From positions 62,001 to 126,000 of the forward strand of contig NZ_JAENIL010000011.1 of NCBI RefSeq assembly GCF_016595505.1: a stretch of 64,000 nt of DNA, written 5' to 3'. Both the position numbers and the translations under genes were made by a program. The notes under the pieces are model-generated. The model saw only the letters and a program-made list of their open reading frames with translations. It ran no database searches and was not told the DNA's origin. The stretch's first letter is position 1. The number at the start of each line of letters is the position of its first letter. Source of the DNA: Pelagicoccus mobilis (GTDB taxonomy: Bacteria > Verrucomicrobiota > Verrucomicrobiia > Opitutales > Opitutaceae). This document shows positions 19,303 to 27,718 of this stretch, in pieces.

Positions 19303-19317
19303 TTGGACAAAGCTAAG
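19303..19317 (-). promoter_or_regulatory. Shared regulon motif, copy 2 (neopullulanase-like gene)
   Basis: TTGGACAAAGCTAAG on the plus strand, 109 bases before the chosen start of the GH13 gene and 5 bases from copy 3. With the preceding C it reads CTTGG, six bases, CTAAG, a weak inverted repeat. Confidence 0.55.
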
Positions 19318-19322
19318 CTGGG

Positions 19323-19337
19323 TAGGACAATTCTTAG
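19323..19337 (-). promoter_or_regulatory. Shared regulon motif, copy 3 (neopullulanase-like gene)
   Basis: TAGGACAATTCTTAG on the plus strand, starting 20 bases (about two helix turns) after the start of copy 2, so both copies would face the same side of the DNA. Confidence 0.55.
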
Positions 19338-19346
19338 AAACCCGTC

Positions 19347-19410
19347 GTAGCACGGTGCTTTAGCCCGCGTAAACCTGGCGATGTGGACGCGGGCTAAAGC
19401 TCCGCGCTAC
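19347..19410. repeat. REPIN-like inverted pair of GTAG elements
   Basis: GTAG at 19347-19350 begins a left arm that reads GTAGCACGGTGCTTTAGCCC. Its near-perfect inverse ends with CTAC at 19407-19410. About 23 of 25 arm bases pair, with a 14-base centre. Two REPs in opposite orientation are the usual form of a mobile REP doublet. It lies between two co-oriented GH13 genes. Confidence 0.7.
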
Positions 19411-19428
19411 GGTATCGTCTTGCGGCCT

Positions 19429-20817
19429 CTACTCTTTCTCACGCACGAAAACTTCGAACGCCCAGGGCTCGAGGCTGATCTCGCAGGTATTTTTGAAACG
19501 GTTCTTTTGTCCGGAGAAAAAGGATCGATAGACGTTGCCCATCTTCGAACAGGCCGCGGTGCAATGAACGGATTCGTTGGAAAGATTCGCGAATACGACG
19601 ACTTGCGAGTCCTTATTCTCTCGGCGGAAAGCGAAGACCTTTTCGTTTGCAGTAGTTGGGATGCGGACGAGTTTCGCACCTGTGCCATGCAGGGCTGATA
19701 CGCTGCGTTTCAGCTCGATGAGTTGGCTGTAGTATTCGCTTTCCGAGAAATCCTTCCACTCGATCGGATCGCGTTCGAAAAACTCTAGTCGCTTGTCCAA
19801 GGAAGCCTCTTGGCCGTTGTAGATAAGTGGAATGCCTGGCATCGTGAATGAGAGCAGGTCAAATACGCGCTTGGCTGGCCCCATGCGCTCAGCAGTGGTC
19901 CCGGCCCACGAATTCTCGTCGTGGTTGGAGGTGAAGGTCAGCAAGGCTGTACCTTTGGGCATGTAGAGCTTTTCCCGAGCGAGAATGTCGTCGAGATGGG
20001 AGGCGGGGGCTTTTCCTTGGGCGATTGCGTTGAAAGCGTGGTGACGTTCCCAGGCGTATGATGCGTGGAAGGCCTCTAGGTTGAAGTCACCTTGGTAGGA
20101 CTCCGCGAGCATGAAGAAATCCGGCTTGATTTTACGAAGTTGCTTGGAGGCTTCATTCCAAAAGTCAGTGGGAACGCCGGCAGCGAAATCGCAACGATAA
20201 CCGTCAATATCGTATTCGTTGATCCAGTACGCCATGGCGTCGATCATGGTGGTCCAAAGTTCCTGGTTGTTGAAATCCAGTTGAATGACGTCTGTCCAGT
20301 CTGTGCCGTGTGGAGGCATGAAGTTGCCCTCTGGGTCTTTGGCGTAGAAATCTGGATTACTCTTTGTCCAAGGATTTTCCCAAGCGGAATGGTTGGCGAC
20401 CCAGTCCAGCACGATCTTGAGCCCACGTTTATGGGCAGCCTTCACGAAAGAACGGAAACTCTCCTTGTCGCCAAATTCCGGATTGATGCCTTTGTAGTCT
20501 GCGATCGAGTAGTAGCTGCCCAGTGTACCCTTCCGGTTGGTTTTTCCTATTGGGTGAATAGGCATCAGCCAGACCGTTTGTATGCCCAATTCCTGGATAC
20601 GATCGAGCTGCTTTTCAGCCGCAGCAAATGTGCCTTCTTCCGAGAACTGTCGTACGTTCAGCTCGTAAATCGTATCGTCGAGAATCCACTGGGGAGCGGG
20701 CAGCGTTTCTTCGCCGAAGTGGATTTTGTGGGCGTTGGCTGGATTGCCGAAAGTGCAGATTGTAGCGGATACGACGGCTGTAGCCGCGATCAAATGTCGT
20801 AGGCGGGGTGAGGTCAT
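19429..20817 (-). CDS. Secreted GH13 alpha-amylase
   Basis: 462 residues from the ATG at 20817, which starts MTSPRLRHLIAATAVVSATI, a likely signal peptide ending near NPANA; an in-frame GTG at 20856 would add 13 residues and cannot be excluded. Catalytic set: region I DWVANH, nucleophile D210 in GYRCDFAAGVP, acid/base E239 in FMLAES, and D300 in FTSNHDENS. YELNVRQFSEEGTF and LMPIHPIGKTNRKGTLGSYYS place it in the alpha-amylase/oligo-glucosidase group with a short B domain. It ends with a normal C-terminal beta domain. It would act on starch or maltodextrins outside the inner membrane together with the neopullulanase-like enzyme. Spacing to that gene (234 bases) and its own motif copy suggest separate promoters. 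Confidence 0.9.
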   Translation of the reverse strand: MTSPRLRHLIAATAVVSATICTFGNPANAHKIHFGEETLPAPQWILDDTIYELNVRQFSEEGTFAAAEKQLDRIQELGIQTVWLMPIHPIGKTNRKGTLGSYYSIADYKGINPEFGDKESFRSFVKAAHKRGLKIVLDWVANHSAWENPWTKSNPDFYAKDPEGNFMPPHGTDWTDVIQLDFNNQELWTTMIDAMAYWINEYDIDGYRCDFAAGVPTDFWNEASKQLRKIKPDFFMLAESYQGDFNLEAFHASYAWERHHAFNAIAQGKAPASHLDDILAREKLYMPKGTALLTFTSNHDENSWAGTTAERMGPAKRVFDLLSFTMPGIPLIYNGQEASLDKRLEFFERDPIEWKDFSESEYYSQLIELKRSVSALHGTGAKLVRIPTTANEKVFAFRRENKDSQVVVFANLSNESVHCTAACSKMGNVYRSFFSGQKNRFKNTCEISLEPWAFEVFVREKE

Positions 20818-20885
20818 TGTGCCGCTAGAATGCAATTGCTGCAGCAAAGATGACACCTCGAAGCCTAGGAAAAATCTGGGGAGCC

Positions 20886-20900
20886 TTGGAGAAAACTTAG
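20886..20900 (-). promoter_or_regulatory. Shared regulon motif, copy 4 (GH13 alpha-amylase)
   Basis: TTGGAGAAAACTTAG on the plus strand, 69 bases before the chosen start. It differs from copy 1 at two positions. With flanks it reads CCTTGG ... CTTAGG. Confidence 0.5.
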
Positions 20901-21034
20901 GATGATGAACATGGGTTAGGTTCTTGGCAGTGCGGAGTTTAGGGATAACCAGAGCCTAGGTGGGAGCTGTGATAGGTACTGATTTTCCCTAGGAGGCGCT
21001 CCCTCTCTACGTCTGAAGAGTGGGGTTGGCAAGA

Positions 21035-21060
21035 GAAGCCGAGCATGGCTGCTCGGCTTC
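21035..21060 (-). terminator. Stem-loop after the fasciclin gene
   Basis: GAAGCCGAGCA (21035-21045) and TGCTCGGCTTC (21050-21060) form a perfect 11-base stem with a 4-base loop, 27 bases after the stop at 21088. The T-run on the minus strand is poor (TCTCTTG). Confidence 0.7.
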
Positions 21061-21087
21061 ATTACTTATAGTTGACCTGGAAATAGG

Positions 21088-21603
21088 TTAGGCTTCGGGA
21101 ATGATGACTTTGTCGATGACGTGGATTACCCCGTTGCTCGCCATAATGTCTGTCGCAACGACGTTCGCGTCCTGTACCATAACTGTTCCGTCGTTGATCG
21201 CTATCTCGATTTTTGAACCATTGGCTGTCGCCACCTTACCGGCTGCGACATCCTTCGCGAGGACCTTCGCGGGGACGACGTGGTATGTTAGAATGGATAC
21301 AAGCTTGTCCTTGTTCTCCGGCCTCAGGAGCGATTCGATGGTTCCTTCTGGCAGTGCCGCAAAGGCTTCGTCCGTCGGTGCGAAGACGGTGTAAGGACCT
21401 TCGCCTTGAAGCACGTCAACGAGGTCAGCGGCTTTCACTGCTGCTACGAGAGTTGTGAAGTTTTCGGCCGAGGCGGCTACGCCGACGAGATCCTGTTTGG
21501 CCTTCTTCGACTTGTATCCGTAGTTGCCGGCTGTTGCGAAACTCGCTGCGATTACTCCAGCGAGGCAGATTGCTAAGAATTTGATTGGTGTTTTTGTGAA
21601 CAT
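21088..21603 (-). CDS. Secreted fasciclin (FAS1) domain protein
   Basis: 171 residues. The ATG at 21603 has an excellent ribosome site (AGGAGG six bases before it) and a signal peptide (MFTKTPIKFLAICLAGVIAASFATA). One FAS1 domain covers residues 35-170, with the H1 motif YTVFAPTDEAFAALPEG, the YHVVP core and the H2 motif NGVIHVIDKVIIP. FAS1 domains mediate adhesion or matrix contacts; no enzymatic role is expected. The mature N-terminus GNYGYKSKKAKQD is basic. It stands alone with its own stem-loop. Translation from further upstream, possible in the same frame, would lose the signal peptide. Confidence 0.92.
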   Translation of the reverse strand: MFTKTPIKFLAICLAGVIAASFATAGNYGYKSKKAKQDLVGVAASAENFTTLVAAVKAADLVDVLQGEGPYTVFAPTDEAFAALPEGTIESLLRPENKDKLVSILTYHVVPAKVLAKDVAAGKVATANGSKIEIAINDGTVMVQDANVVATDIMASNGVIHVIDKVIIPEA

Positions 21604-21983
21604 GTTTCCTCCTGATTGTGTGTGTGGCGACGGTCGCACGAACTGTATTTGAACATCGCTTTGGGGAGGGAACGCTACTTCTGAACAACTGATTGGACTC
21701 GATTCGACCTTGAGAGCCCATTCGTTTGATCCGAAAGTTGTTCGAGTGGCTGTGGCATTAATCAGGAGAACCAATCAAATATCGTGATATCCGTTCCAAT
21801 CGCTCAATCAACCGCAGATCCGCTGCACCAACGTGGCTCTGTTGCCCTGGCTGCTTTTATGTACCCCATCCAGAATCTTGGTGTATCTTCCTGCTGGAAG
21901 TGGTTATTTAGATAATTCTGATCGAACTCTGGTGGAGAAAGCCGGTTGAGGCTTAAAACGGGTGAGTGGCTTAGCTTTCATGT
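21604..21983. other. 380-base gap between fasciclin and toxin genes
   Basis: Contains the ribosome site and presumably the promoter of the fasciclin gene. I see no supported gene, repeat or terminator in the rest; a short palindrome TATCGTGATA lies near 21780. Confidence 0.4.
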
Positions 21984-22328
21984 TCAGGTTATGCCTCTTC
22001 CGCTGGGAGCATTTGGCCGCTCATCTCTCTCATCGAGAATCGCTCGAATGCCGGCTGGGTTTTGTCTCATGTCAAGAACCGCGACGACACAAGCTAGGTT
22101 TGATTCTGTGCTGTAGTAGACTGCGAAAGGAAAACGCTTGAGGAGCATGCGATGGTATCCGAATCGCACGGGATGAACGCCTGCGTGCAGACGCAATGAA
22201 GCAATGTCACCCATAGTCGAATCAGTGAAGTATCCACCTATACCTTCTGCTATGTTTTCGTAAAAGCGTTTACCTGCTTTGATATCGGAAATCGACTCAT
22301 CAAGAAGAGTGACTTCGAATCGCTTCAT
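21984..22328 (-). CDS. ParE/RelE-superfamily toxin
   Basis: 114 residues. The pattern FEVTLLDESISDIKAGKRFYE, then HPVRFGYHRMLLKRFPFAVYY and VVAVLDMRQNP, is that of ParE-like plasmid stabilisation proteins: a helical hairpin, then a beta-sheet with the R-x-F-P-x-x-x-Y strand and the final hydrophobic strand. Its ATG overlaps the stop of the upstream antitoxin by four bases (ATGA), the normal coupling in such modules. ParE proteins poison gyrase and RelE proteins cut mRNA; which applies here is not visible. The C-terminal tail DERDERPNAPSGRGIT is longer than usual. Confidence 0.85.
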   Translation of the reverse strand: MKRFEVTLLDESISDIKAGKRFYENIAEGIGGYFTDSTMGDIASLRLHAGVHPVRFGYHRMLLKRFPFAVYYSTESNLACVVAVLDMRQNPAGIRAILDERDERPNAPSGRGIT

Positions 22329-22540
22329 TCCTCGAGCATACGTTTGGCTTCTTCGATAGAGTAGAATTTTGCTTCCCCAGATTCTATTCTACTTCTCCTT
22401 TGCGACAGAACATCTTCATGCCAATTTGGAGAAGCGGGTTCTGTCTTTTCGTGGCATAACGCATCCCAGAGAGCTTCCATCGCTCTAAGTCTTTCTGGGG
22501 GAGTCATCTTTTCGATTTCGGTTATGCTCATCATTTTCAT
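22325..22540 (-). CDS. Antitoxin of the addiction-module component family
   Basis: 71 residues. SITEIEKMTPPERLRAMEALWDAL and the C-terminal IESGEAKFYSIEEAKRML match the short all-helical addiction-module antitoxins that pair with ParE-like toxins; the last part wraps the toxin. Three Met codons (residues 1, 3 and 4) are possible starts, and AGGATG upstream favours residues 3 or 4. First gene of the two-gene module. Confidence 0.82.
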   Translation of the reverse strand: MKMMSITEIEKMTPPERLRAMEALWDALCHEKTEPASPNWHEDVLSQRRSRIESGEAKFYSIEEAKRMLEE

Positions 22541-22589
22541 CCTAGTCGCTTCGCTTGCTTGCTCAAGCTCATCTTTTTAGGTGATTCAC

Positions 22590-22650
22590 AGGTTACGTTG
22601 CCCTGCAACGCTGCCATCAGGCAACGCTGAGGCTGCGTTTGCAGCCGCCC
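22590..22650. repeat. Cluster of short palindromes, REP-like
   Basis: GTTGCC and GGCAAC face each other across 17 bases, followed by GGCTGC-GTTT-GCAGCC (22631-22646), a perfect 6-base stem. The sequence resembles a decayed GGAG-type element. It lies downstream of the AEC transporter gene and upstream of the antitoxin. Confidence 0.4.
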
Positions 22651-22673
22651 CGTGTTTGGTTCGATCTACTATC

Positions 22674-22705
22674 TGCGGTACGGCGGTGAGCGCCGACCCT
22701 ACACA
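22674..22705 (-). repeat. REP-like palindrome, GTAG type
   Basis: On the minus strand GTAG heads the palindrome GGTCGGCGCTCACCGCCG. Best preserved member of the group that includes 701-727 and 9595-9621. It ends 15 bases before the AEC transporter stop. Confidence 0.65.
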
Positions 22706-22719
22706 GGACTGACAGCCGA

Positions 22720-23634
22720 TCAGAGCAAGGCTATCGCCAGCACCAGAGACACGATAGAGAGAAGGGTACTGAGTATCACAATGTTTCGTGCCATCACGCC
22801 GTCATTGCTTAGCATCTCTGCGAGTACGTAAGAGAACACGGCTGTGGGGCAGGAGAGGAAGATTACCGCGACTTTCAGGCTGGTTGGATCGAGCCCGAGA
22901 GCTCTTCCAACAAAGTACCCAAGTAGTGGGCTGAAAGCTACGTTGATTAGGGCGGCGATTGTTGAGAGCCCGATGCGTCCTTTGAGTTCATCGAATTTCA
23001 ATCCGGCACCAAGTCCAATCAGAGCGAGAGGCAGCGCGATCTGCCCGAGAGCGACGAAGGCCCGGCGAATCATGGTAGGGATTTCCGCTCCGGCTAGGTT
23101 GACCGCGAAACCAAGAATGCAGGCGAGGATGAGTGGATTGCGGAAGCCATGCTTCCAGACAGCTTGCAGCGGGTTGTCGCTCTTTTCTTTGGAGTGGAGA
23201 ATGAGCAGAGCGACGCTCGATGTATTGTAGAAAAGAATACAAATGCCGCTCGTGAACATGCCGAGGTCGAGGCCTTCTTGGCCGAGTGCAAAGTAGACGA
23301 CAGGAAAGCCGACAAAGGCGAGGTTGCCGCGGTAGCTGCCTTGCACGAACGAACCGATTGAATCGCGTGGGACTTTCAACACCAGCACCAGCAGGTAAGC
23401 CAGCACGATTGAGGCTCCGATCACGATGAGCATCGTATAGAGCAACCCAAATCCCGCTTCGCTCTCCAGATCGATCTCGGCGACCTTGTAGAAGATCAGT
23501 ATGGGCAGGCCCCAGAAGTAGGTGAGGCGATTGAGCTCTTTGAAGAAACCTTCCTGAAAGAAGCGTGCCTGCGAAAGGGCTTTGCCCAAGATGATGAGCA
23601 ACAGGACTGGGACAATACTTTCGAGGACGATCAT
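22720..23634 (-). CDS. AEC-family (auxin efflux carrier) transporter
   Basis: 304 residues, about ten hydrophobic segments in two similar halves. The start VLESIVPVLLLIILGKALSQ and FFKELNRLTYFWGLPILIF fit AEC carriers, as do YRGNLAFVGFPVVYFALG and the C-terminal FLSCPTAVFSYVLAEM. Bacterial members export or exchange organic acids such as malate. Neighbours give no clue to the substrate. Confidence 0.88.
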   Translation of the reverse strand: MIVLESIVPVLLLIILGKALSQARFFQEGFFKELNRLTYFWGLPILIFYKVAEIDLESEAGFGLLYTMLIVIGASIVLAYLLVLVLKVPRDSIGSFVQGSYRGNLAFVGFPVVYFALGQEGLDLGMFTSGICILFYNTSSVALLILHSKEKSDNPLQAVWKHGFRNPLILACILGFAVNLAGAEIPTMIRRAFVALGQIALPLALIGLGAGLKFDELKGRIGLSTIAALINVAFSPLLGYFVGRALGLDPTSLKVAVIFLSCPTAVFSYVLAEMLSNDGVMARNIVILSTLLSIVSLVLAIALL

Positions 23635-23675
23635 GGAATACCGTGTCTATCAGCTTCGAAAGGAGATGCTAGCGT

Positions 23676-24134
23676 TTATTGGTTACGCTCTGTTTCGAAG
23701 AGCTTGTAGTGCGTTTCGTTCATGCCGAGTGATCGGTAGACCGCTTGAGCACCCTTGTTCTCTCTCTCGACATAGAGACGAAAACCGCAAATACGGGAGT
23801 CATCTGCGGCGAGTGATTCGACGTAACGGTAAAGTTGGGTGAAGAGTCCTTGGCGTCGTGCTTCGGGGACAACGTAGACGCTTTGTATCCACCAGAACAG
23901 ACCGTTCCGCCAATCGCTCCATTCAGTGGTGATCATGAGGCTGGCGGCTATTTTTCCGTCCAGTTCGGCAACGAGATAGAACCCGAGCTCGGGATGTTCG
24001 AAGAGGGAGTGTACGCCTTTTCGAATCGTGGCGGGGGCGAGGACCTTGCCCTCCGTCTCGAGAGCCATGGCGATGTTGAACTCGGCGATAATAGCCGCGT
24101 CTTCGGGAGTGGCTCGTCGGATAGTGACTGGCAT
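23676..24134 (-). CDS. GNAT-family N-acetyltransferase
   Basis: 152 residues with the GNAT fold: VTIRRATPEDAAIIAEF at the start, the beta-4 strand WIQSVYVVPEARRQGLFTQLY carrying the acetyl-CoA pyrophosphate loop (R-R-Q-G-L-F), and FRLYVERENKGAQAVYRSLGM near the end. The usual Q/R-x-x-G-x-G/A is present as RRQGLF. Substrate unknown. Stands alone between LpxI and the AEC gene on the same strand, 41 bases apart. Confidence 0.9.
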   Translation of the reverse strand: MPVTIRRATPEDAAIIAEFNIAMALETEGKVLAPATIRKGVHSLFEHPELGFYLVAELDGKIAASLMITTEWSDWRNGLFWWIQSVYVVPEARRQGLFTQLYRYVESLAADDSRICGFRLYVERENKGAQAVYRSLGMNETHYKLFETERNQ

Positions 24135-24175
24135 GATTGGCTGATCGATCGCAATGAAAGATCGTGTCGCGTTGT

Positions 24176-25012
24176 TTAAAAGCCGATGATCTGGATCTTG
24201 TGGCGTTTGGCTTCGGCGAGAATCTTTTCCTTTTCGATCATGATGACGGAGCCGGCTTTAAGGACGGCGGTGCCGATGTTGTGCTCGGCCATGATTTCTA
24301 GGGTGCGTAGTCCAAAAACGGGTACGTCGAAGCGGTAGTCTTGTTCGCGTTTTACCGTTTTGACGAAGATGAGTTGGTCGGTTTTGAAGGTGCCTGCTCG
24401 CTTGAGCATCGGGTCGGTGCCTTCAAAGGCTTCGACGGCAAGCACTGTACCTTTGCGAACGACGGTGCCTTGGCCGACGTCGAGTCGAGCCATCTCTTGG
24501 GCGATCTCGATTCCGTGCTGGATGTAGGTGTCTTCGATCTTGTCGTAGACTTTGGTCATGTGCCCGACCTCGGCCATTTGGTCGTCGATGAAACAACGGG
24601 CGTCGAGCGCGGTTTGGCCGTTTGTAGCGAGCTCGTCGGCAATCGCTCCGAAGATGGTGTGGGCGTTCTTGCGTTTGAGCTTAACGAGCAGAGCGGCCGC
24701 TTTGACGTCGGGTTTGAGATCGCGAAAGAGTTTGCCAGGTTTTACTTGGCCAGCGGCGATGGTGTACTTGCAGCCGAACTTGCGCAGGGCTTTGAGCCAG
24801 GCTCCGACTTTGCCGACGTTGATGACTGCTCGTTTGTCGGCGGGGAAGGTGTCGATAGTTTCCTCTGCGGCTTCGCCGTCGAAAGCGATGAGCCGCATGT
24901 CGATGCCCGCGGCGAGGGCTTTCTCCGCGATCAGACGCGGGTAGACGCCGCGCCCGGCGATGAGGCCGACGGGAGCGGTGCGGTCAAAGTCTGGAGGGAG
25001 GAAGGTGGACAT
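24176..25012 (-). CDS. lpxI: UDP-2,3-diacylglucosamine pyrophosphatase LpxI
   Basis: 278 residues from the ATG at 25012; upstream residues would be encoded by the repeat at 25021. LpxI hydrolyses UDP-2,3-diacylglucosamine to lipid X in lipid A synthesis. Features: VGLIAGRGVYPRLIAEKA at the start, KVGAWLKALRKFGCKYTIAAGQV, then KAGTFKTDQ and YRFDVPVFGLRTLEIM ending with AGSVIMIEKEKILAEA. LpxI replaces LpxH in alphaproteobacteria and many other phyla. It implies a lipid A-bearing outer membrane. It follows leuS by 121 bases that are mostly repeat. Confidence 0.9.
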   Translation of the reverse strand: MSTFLPPDFDRTAPVGLIAGRGVYPRLIAEKALAAGIDMRLIAFDGEAAEETIDTFPADKRAVINVGKVGAWLKALRKFGCKYTIAAGQVKPGKLFRDLKPDVKAAALLVKLKRKNAHTIFGAIADELATNGQTALDARCFIDDQMAEVGHMTKVYDKIEDTYIQHGIEIAQEMARLDVGQGTVVRKGTVLAVEAFEGTDPMLKRAGTFKTDQLIFVKTVKREQDYRFDVPVFGLRTLEIMAEHNIGTAVLKAGSVIMIEKEKILAEAKRHKIQIIGF

Positions 25013-25020
25013 GGTTTTCT

Positions 25021-25127
25021 GCCCACGAAGGGCACTAAGGGACACGAAGTGATCGGGTTGTGTTTATCGCGGCACAAGGCCGCTTCCCACATTGAGTTCT
25101 TTGTGTGGCTTCGTGGTCTTCGTGGGC
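25021..25127. repeat. 107-base element with inverted ends between leuS and lpxI
   Basis: GCCCACGAAG at 25021-25030 is repeated inverted as CTTCGTGGGC at 25118-25127. Inside, GACACGAAGTGATCGGGTTG recurs in the copy upstream of leuS at 27719-27763, and CACGAAGACCACGAAG-type units occur in both orientations. The form suggests a REP doublet or miniature mobile element. It leaves only eight bases before the lpxI start. Confidence 0.75.
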
Positions 25128-25133
25128 GACTAA

Positions 25134-27704
25134 TTAGTTGGCGACGATGTTTAGGATGCGGCCGGGGACGTAGATGACTTTGCGGATGGTTTTGCCTTCT
25201 ATGTGGCTGGCTACCTTGGGATCCTGTTTCGCGATTTCGAGGACTTCGTCTTGTGTTGCGGTTTTGGATACCTTGGCTTGACCGCGGGTCTTGCCCATGA
25301 CTTGGAAGACGATGTTGACCTCGTCGGTGACGAGTTTGGACTCGTCGTGCTCGGGCCATGGACCGTGACCGGAGGACTTGGTTTCGCCGAGTCGGCTCCA
25401 GAGTTCTTCGCCGATGTGCGGAGCCATTGGTGAAACCATCTGTACGAGCGCCTTAGCAGCGAAGAGGCTGATGGTCTCTTGGCCTTGAAGGTGGTTGACG
25501 AGGATCATGAGCTGGGAGATCGCGGTATTGAAGCTGAGGGCTTCGATATCGGCGCTGACCTTCTTGATCGTCTCGTGGAGGACCTTTTCGGTTTCCTTGT
25601 CGTCTTGGTAGCCGTCTTTGACCTTTGGATTGAGTTCGCCGTCCTTGCCGACGATCTCGCGCCAGATCTTGTTGAGGAATCTGGATACGCCACCGATGCC
25701 CTTGGAATTCCAAGGTTTGCGGGCTTCGAGTGGTCCGAGGAACATGAGGTAGGTGCGGAGGGTGTCGGCTCCGTACTCGTTGACCACGGTGACGGGATCG
25801 ACGCCATTGCCGGCGGACTTGGAGATCTTCTTGCCGTCTTCGCCGAGCAGCATGCCTTGGTGGAAGAGCTTGCCGAAGGGTTCCTTGGTTGGGACGACGC
25901 CGCAATCGTAGAGGACCTTGTGCCAGAAGCGGGCGTAGAGGAGGTGGAGTACGGCGTGTTCCGCTCCTCCGACGTACATGTCGGGTGTTTGCCAATACTC
26001 GAGGGCTGCTTGGGAAGCGAGCTCTTCGGAGTTGTGAGGATCCATGTAGCGGAGGTAGTACCAGCAGGAGCCGGCCCATTGTGGCATAGTGTTGGTCTCG
26101 CGGGAGGCGCGTACCCATTCTTCGCCTTCTGGCTTGTCGCCGGAAGCTGGGACGAAGGCGCCGGTGGCGTAGTTGTACCAGATCTCCATCCAGTCTTCGG
26201 CCTTTTTCAGCGGGCTTTCACCTGTACCAGCTGGCTCGTAGGATTCGACGTAGGGGAGTTCGAGTGGGAGGGAGGAGGGTGGTACTGGAAGCGCGAATAC
26301 GGTTCCGTCTTCGTCGGTGTAGGTGACGGGCTCTTCTGGGAGCCACTCGGAGATGGCGCCGCTGGCTTCGGCTTTGCGGTAATCTTCCTCGCTTACCCAA
26401 GCGATTGGGAATGGCTCGCCCCAGTAGCGTTGGCGGGAGAAGAGCCAGTCGCGGAGCTTGTACTGGGTGGATTCTTCGCCAGTGCCTTCGGCTTTGAGTT
26501 TTGCGGTAATCTTTTCCTTGGCTTCCTTCCAATGGAGGCCGTCGAACTCGCCTGAGTTTACGAGGACGCCATCGCCGGTGTATGGGAGCACGTCTTCGTC
26601 GCTGCCCTTGATGACCTGCGGGATGGGAAGATTGAATTGCTCAGCAAACTCGAAGTCGCGGGTGTCGTGAGCGGGTACGGCCATGATGGCTCCGGTGCCG
26701 TAGGAAATGAGAACGTAGTCGGCGATCCAGACTGGGATCTTGTCTCCAGTAATTGGATGCACGGCGTAGGAGCCGGTGAAGACGCCGGATTTTTCCTTGG
26801 CGAGATCGGTACGCTCGAGGTCGGACTTGGCGGCAGCGGCGGTGATGTAGGCTGCGACTTCGTCCTTCTTCTCGGCGACGGTGAGTTTGTCGACGAGCGG
26901 GTGCTCGGGTGAGAGCACCATGTAGGTGACGCCCATGAGGGTGTCTGGGCGAGTGGTGTAGATCTCGAGTGACTCGTCCATGCCTTCGAGGGCGAAGCGT
27001 GCGGTGGCTCCGGTGGACTTGCCGATCCACTCTTGCTGCATCTTCTTGGTGGATGCGGGCCAGTCTACGAGGTCGAGGTCTTCGATGAGACGGTCGGCGT
27101 ACTTGGTGATCTTAAGGACGACTTGGCGGAGGTTGCGGCGGACGACTGGGTGGTTGCCGCGCTCGGACTTGCCGTCGATGACTTCTTCGTTGGCGAGTAC
27201 GGTCTTGAGTTCATCGCACCACCAAACGGGGCGCATGTCGACGTAGGCGAGGCCGCGTTTGAAGAGTTGGAGGAAGATCCACTGGGTCCAGCGGTAGTAC
27301 TTGGAGTCGGTGGTGTCGACTTCGCGGTCGTAGTCGAAGGAGAAACCGACGGACTTGAGCTGGTTGCGGAAGTGTCCGATGCGCTCGACGGAAGTGGTGC
27401 GCGGGTGCTTGCCTGTCTTGATGGCGTATTGCTCGGTGGCGAGACCGAAGGCGTCCCAGCCGATTGGGTGGAGCACGTTCTTGCCCTTGGCGCGTTGGTA
27501 GCGGGCGAGGATGTCGGAACCGGTGTAGCCGAGCGGGTGGCCGATGTGGAGGCCGGCACCCGATGGATAGGGGAACATATCGAGAATGAAGTACTTCTCC
27601 TTGTCGGAGTCGTTTGAGCAGGCGAAGGTCTTTTCTTCGTCCCAGACCTTTTGCCAGGTCTTCTCGATTTCGCTGAAGTTGTAGTCTGCGGATTTTGTTG
27701 CCAT
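25134..27704 (-). CDS. leuS: Leucyl-tRNA synthetase
   Basis: 856 residues from the ATG at 27704, which begins MATKSADYNFSEIEKTWQKV; more upstream codons fall in a repeat. It charges tRNA-Leu. The HIGH motif is HIGH at 53-56 (PSGAGLHIGHPLGYTGSD) and the KMSKS motif is KISKS near residue 625 (GKKISKSAGNG). The editing (CP1) domain at about 220-420 carries TTRPDTLMGVTYMVLSPEHP and the DTRDFEFA segment. WAGSCWYYLRYMDP is the leucine-specific region. Full length, no frameshift. Flanked on both sides by copies of the same dispersed repeat. Confidence 0.97.
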   Translation of the reverse strand: MATKSADYNFSEIEKTWQKVWDEEKTFACSNDSDKEKYFILDMFPYPSGAGLHIGHPLGYTGSDILARYQRAKGKNVLHPIGWDAFGLATEQYAIKTGKHPRTTSVERIGHFRNQLKSVGFSFDYDREVDTTDSKYYRWTQWIFLQLFKRGLAYVDMRPVWWCDELKTVLANEEVIDGKSERGNHPVVRRNLRQVVLKITKYADRLIEDLDLVDWPASTKKMQQEWIGKSTGATARFALEGMDESLEIYTTRPDTLMGVTYMVLSPEHPLVDKLTVAEKKDEVAAYITAAAAKSDLERTDLAKEKSGVFTGSYAVHPITGDKIPVWIADYVLISYGTGAIMAVPAHDTRDFEFAEQFNLPIPQVIKGSDEDVLPYTGDGVLVNSGEFDGLHWKEAKEKITAKLKAEGTGEESTQYKLRDWLFSRQRYWGEPFPIAWVSEEDYRKAEASGAISEWLPEEPVTYTDEDGTVFALPVPPSSLPLELPYVESYEPAGTGESPLKKAEDWMEIWYNYATGAFVPASGDKPEGEEWVRASRETNTMPQWAGSCWYYLRYMDPHNSEELASQAALEYWQTPDMYVGGAEHAVLHLLYARFWHKVLYDCGVVPTKEPFGKLFHQGMLLGEDGKKISKSAGNGVDPVTVVNEYGADTLRTYLMFLGPLEARKPWNSKGIGGVSRFLNKIWREIVGKDGELNPKVKDGYQDDKETEKVLHETIKKVSADIEALSFNTAISQLMILVNHLQGQETISLFAAKALVQMVSPMAPHIGEELWSRLGETKSSGHGPWPEHDESKLVTDEVNIVFQVMGKTRGQAKVSKTATQDEVLEIAKQDPKVASHIEGKTIRKVIYVPGRILNIVAN

Positions 27705-27718
27705 GAGGAAAATTGATT

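Noticed and set aside
25479-26555. A 358-codon open frame on the plus strand opposite leuS
   Set aside because: Antisense of a conserved synthetase with HIGH and KISKS motifs; no independent start site or domain.
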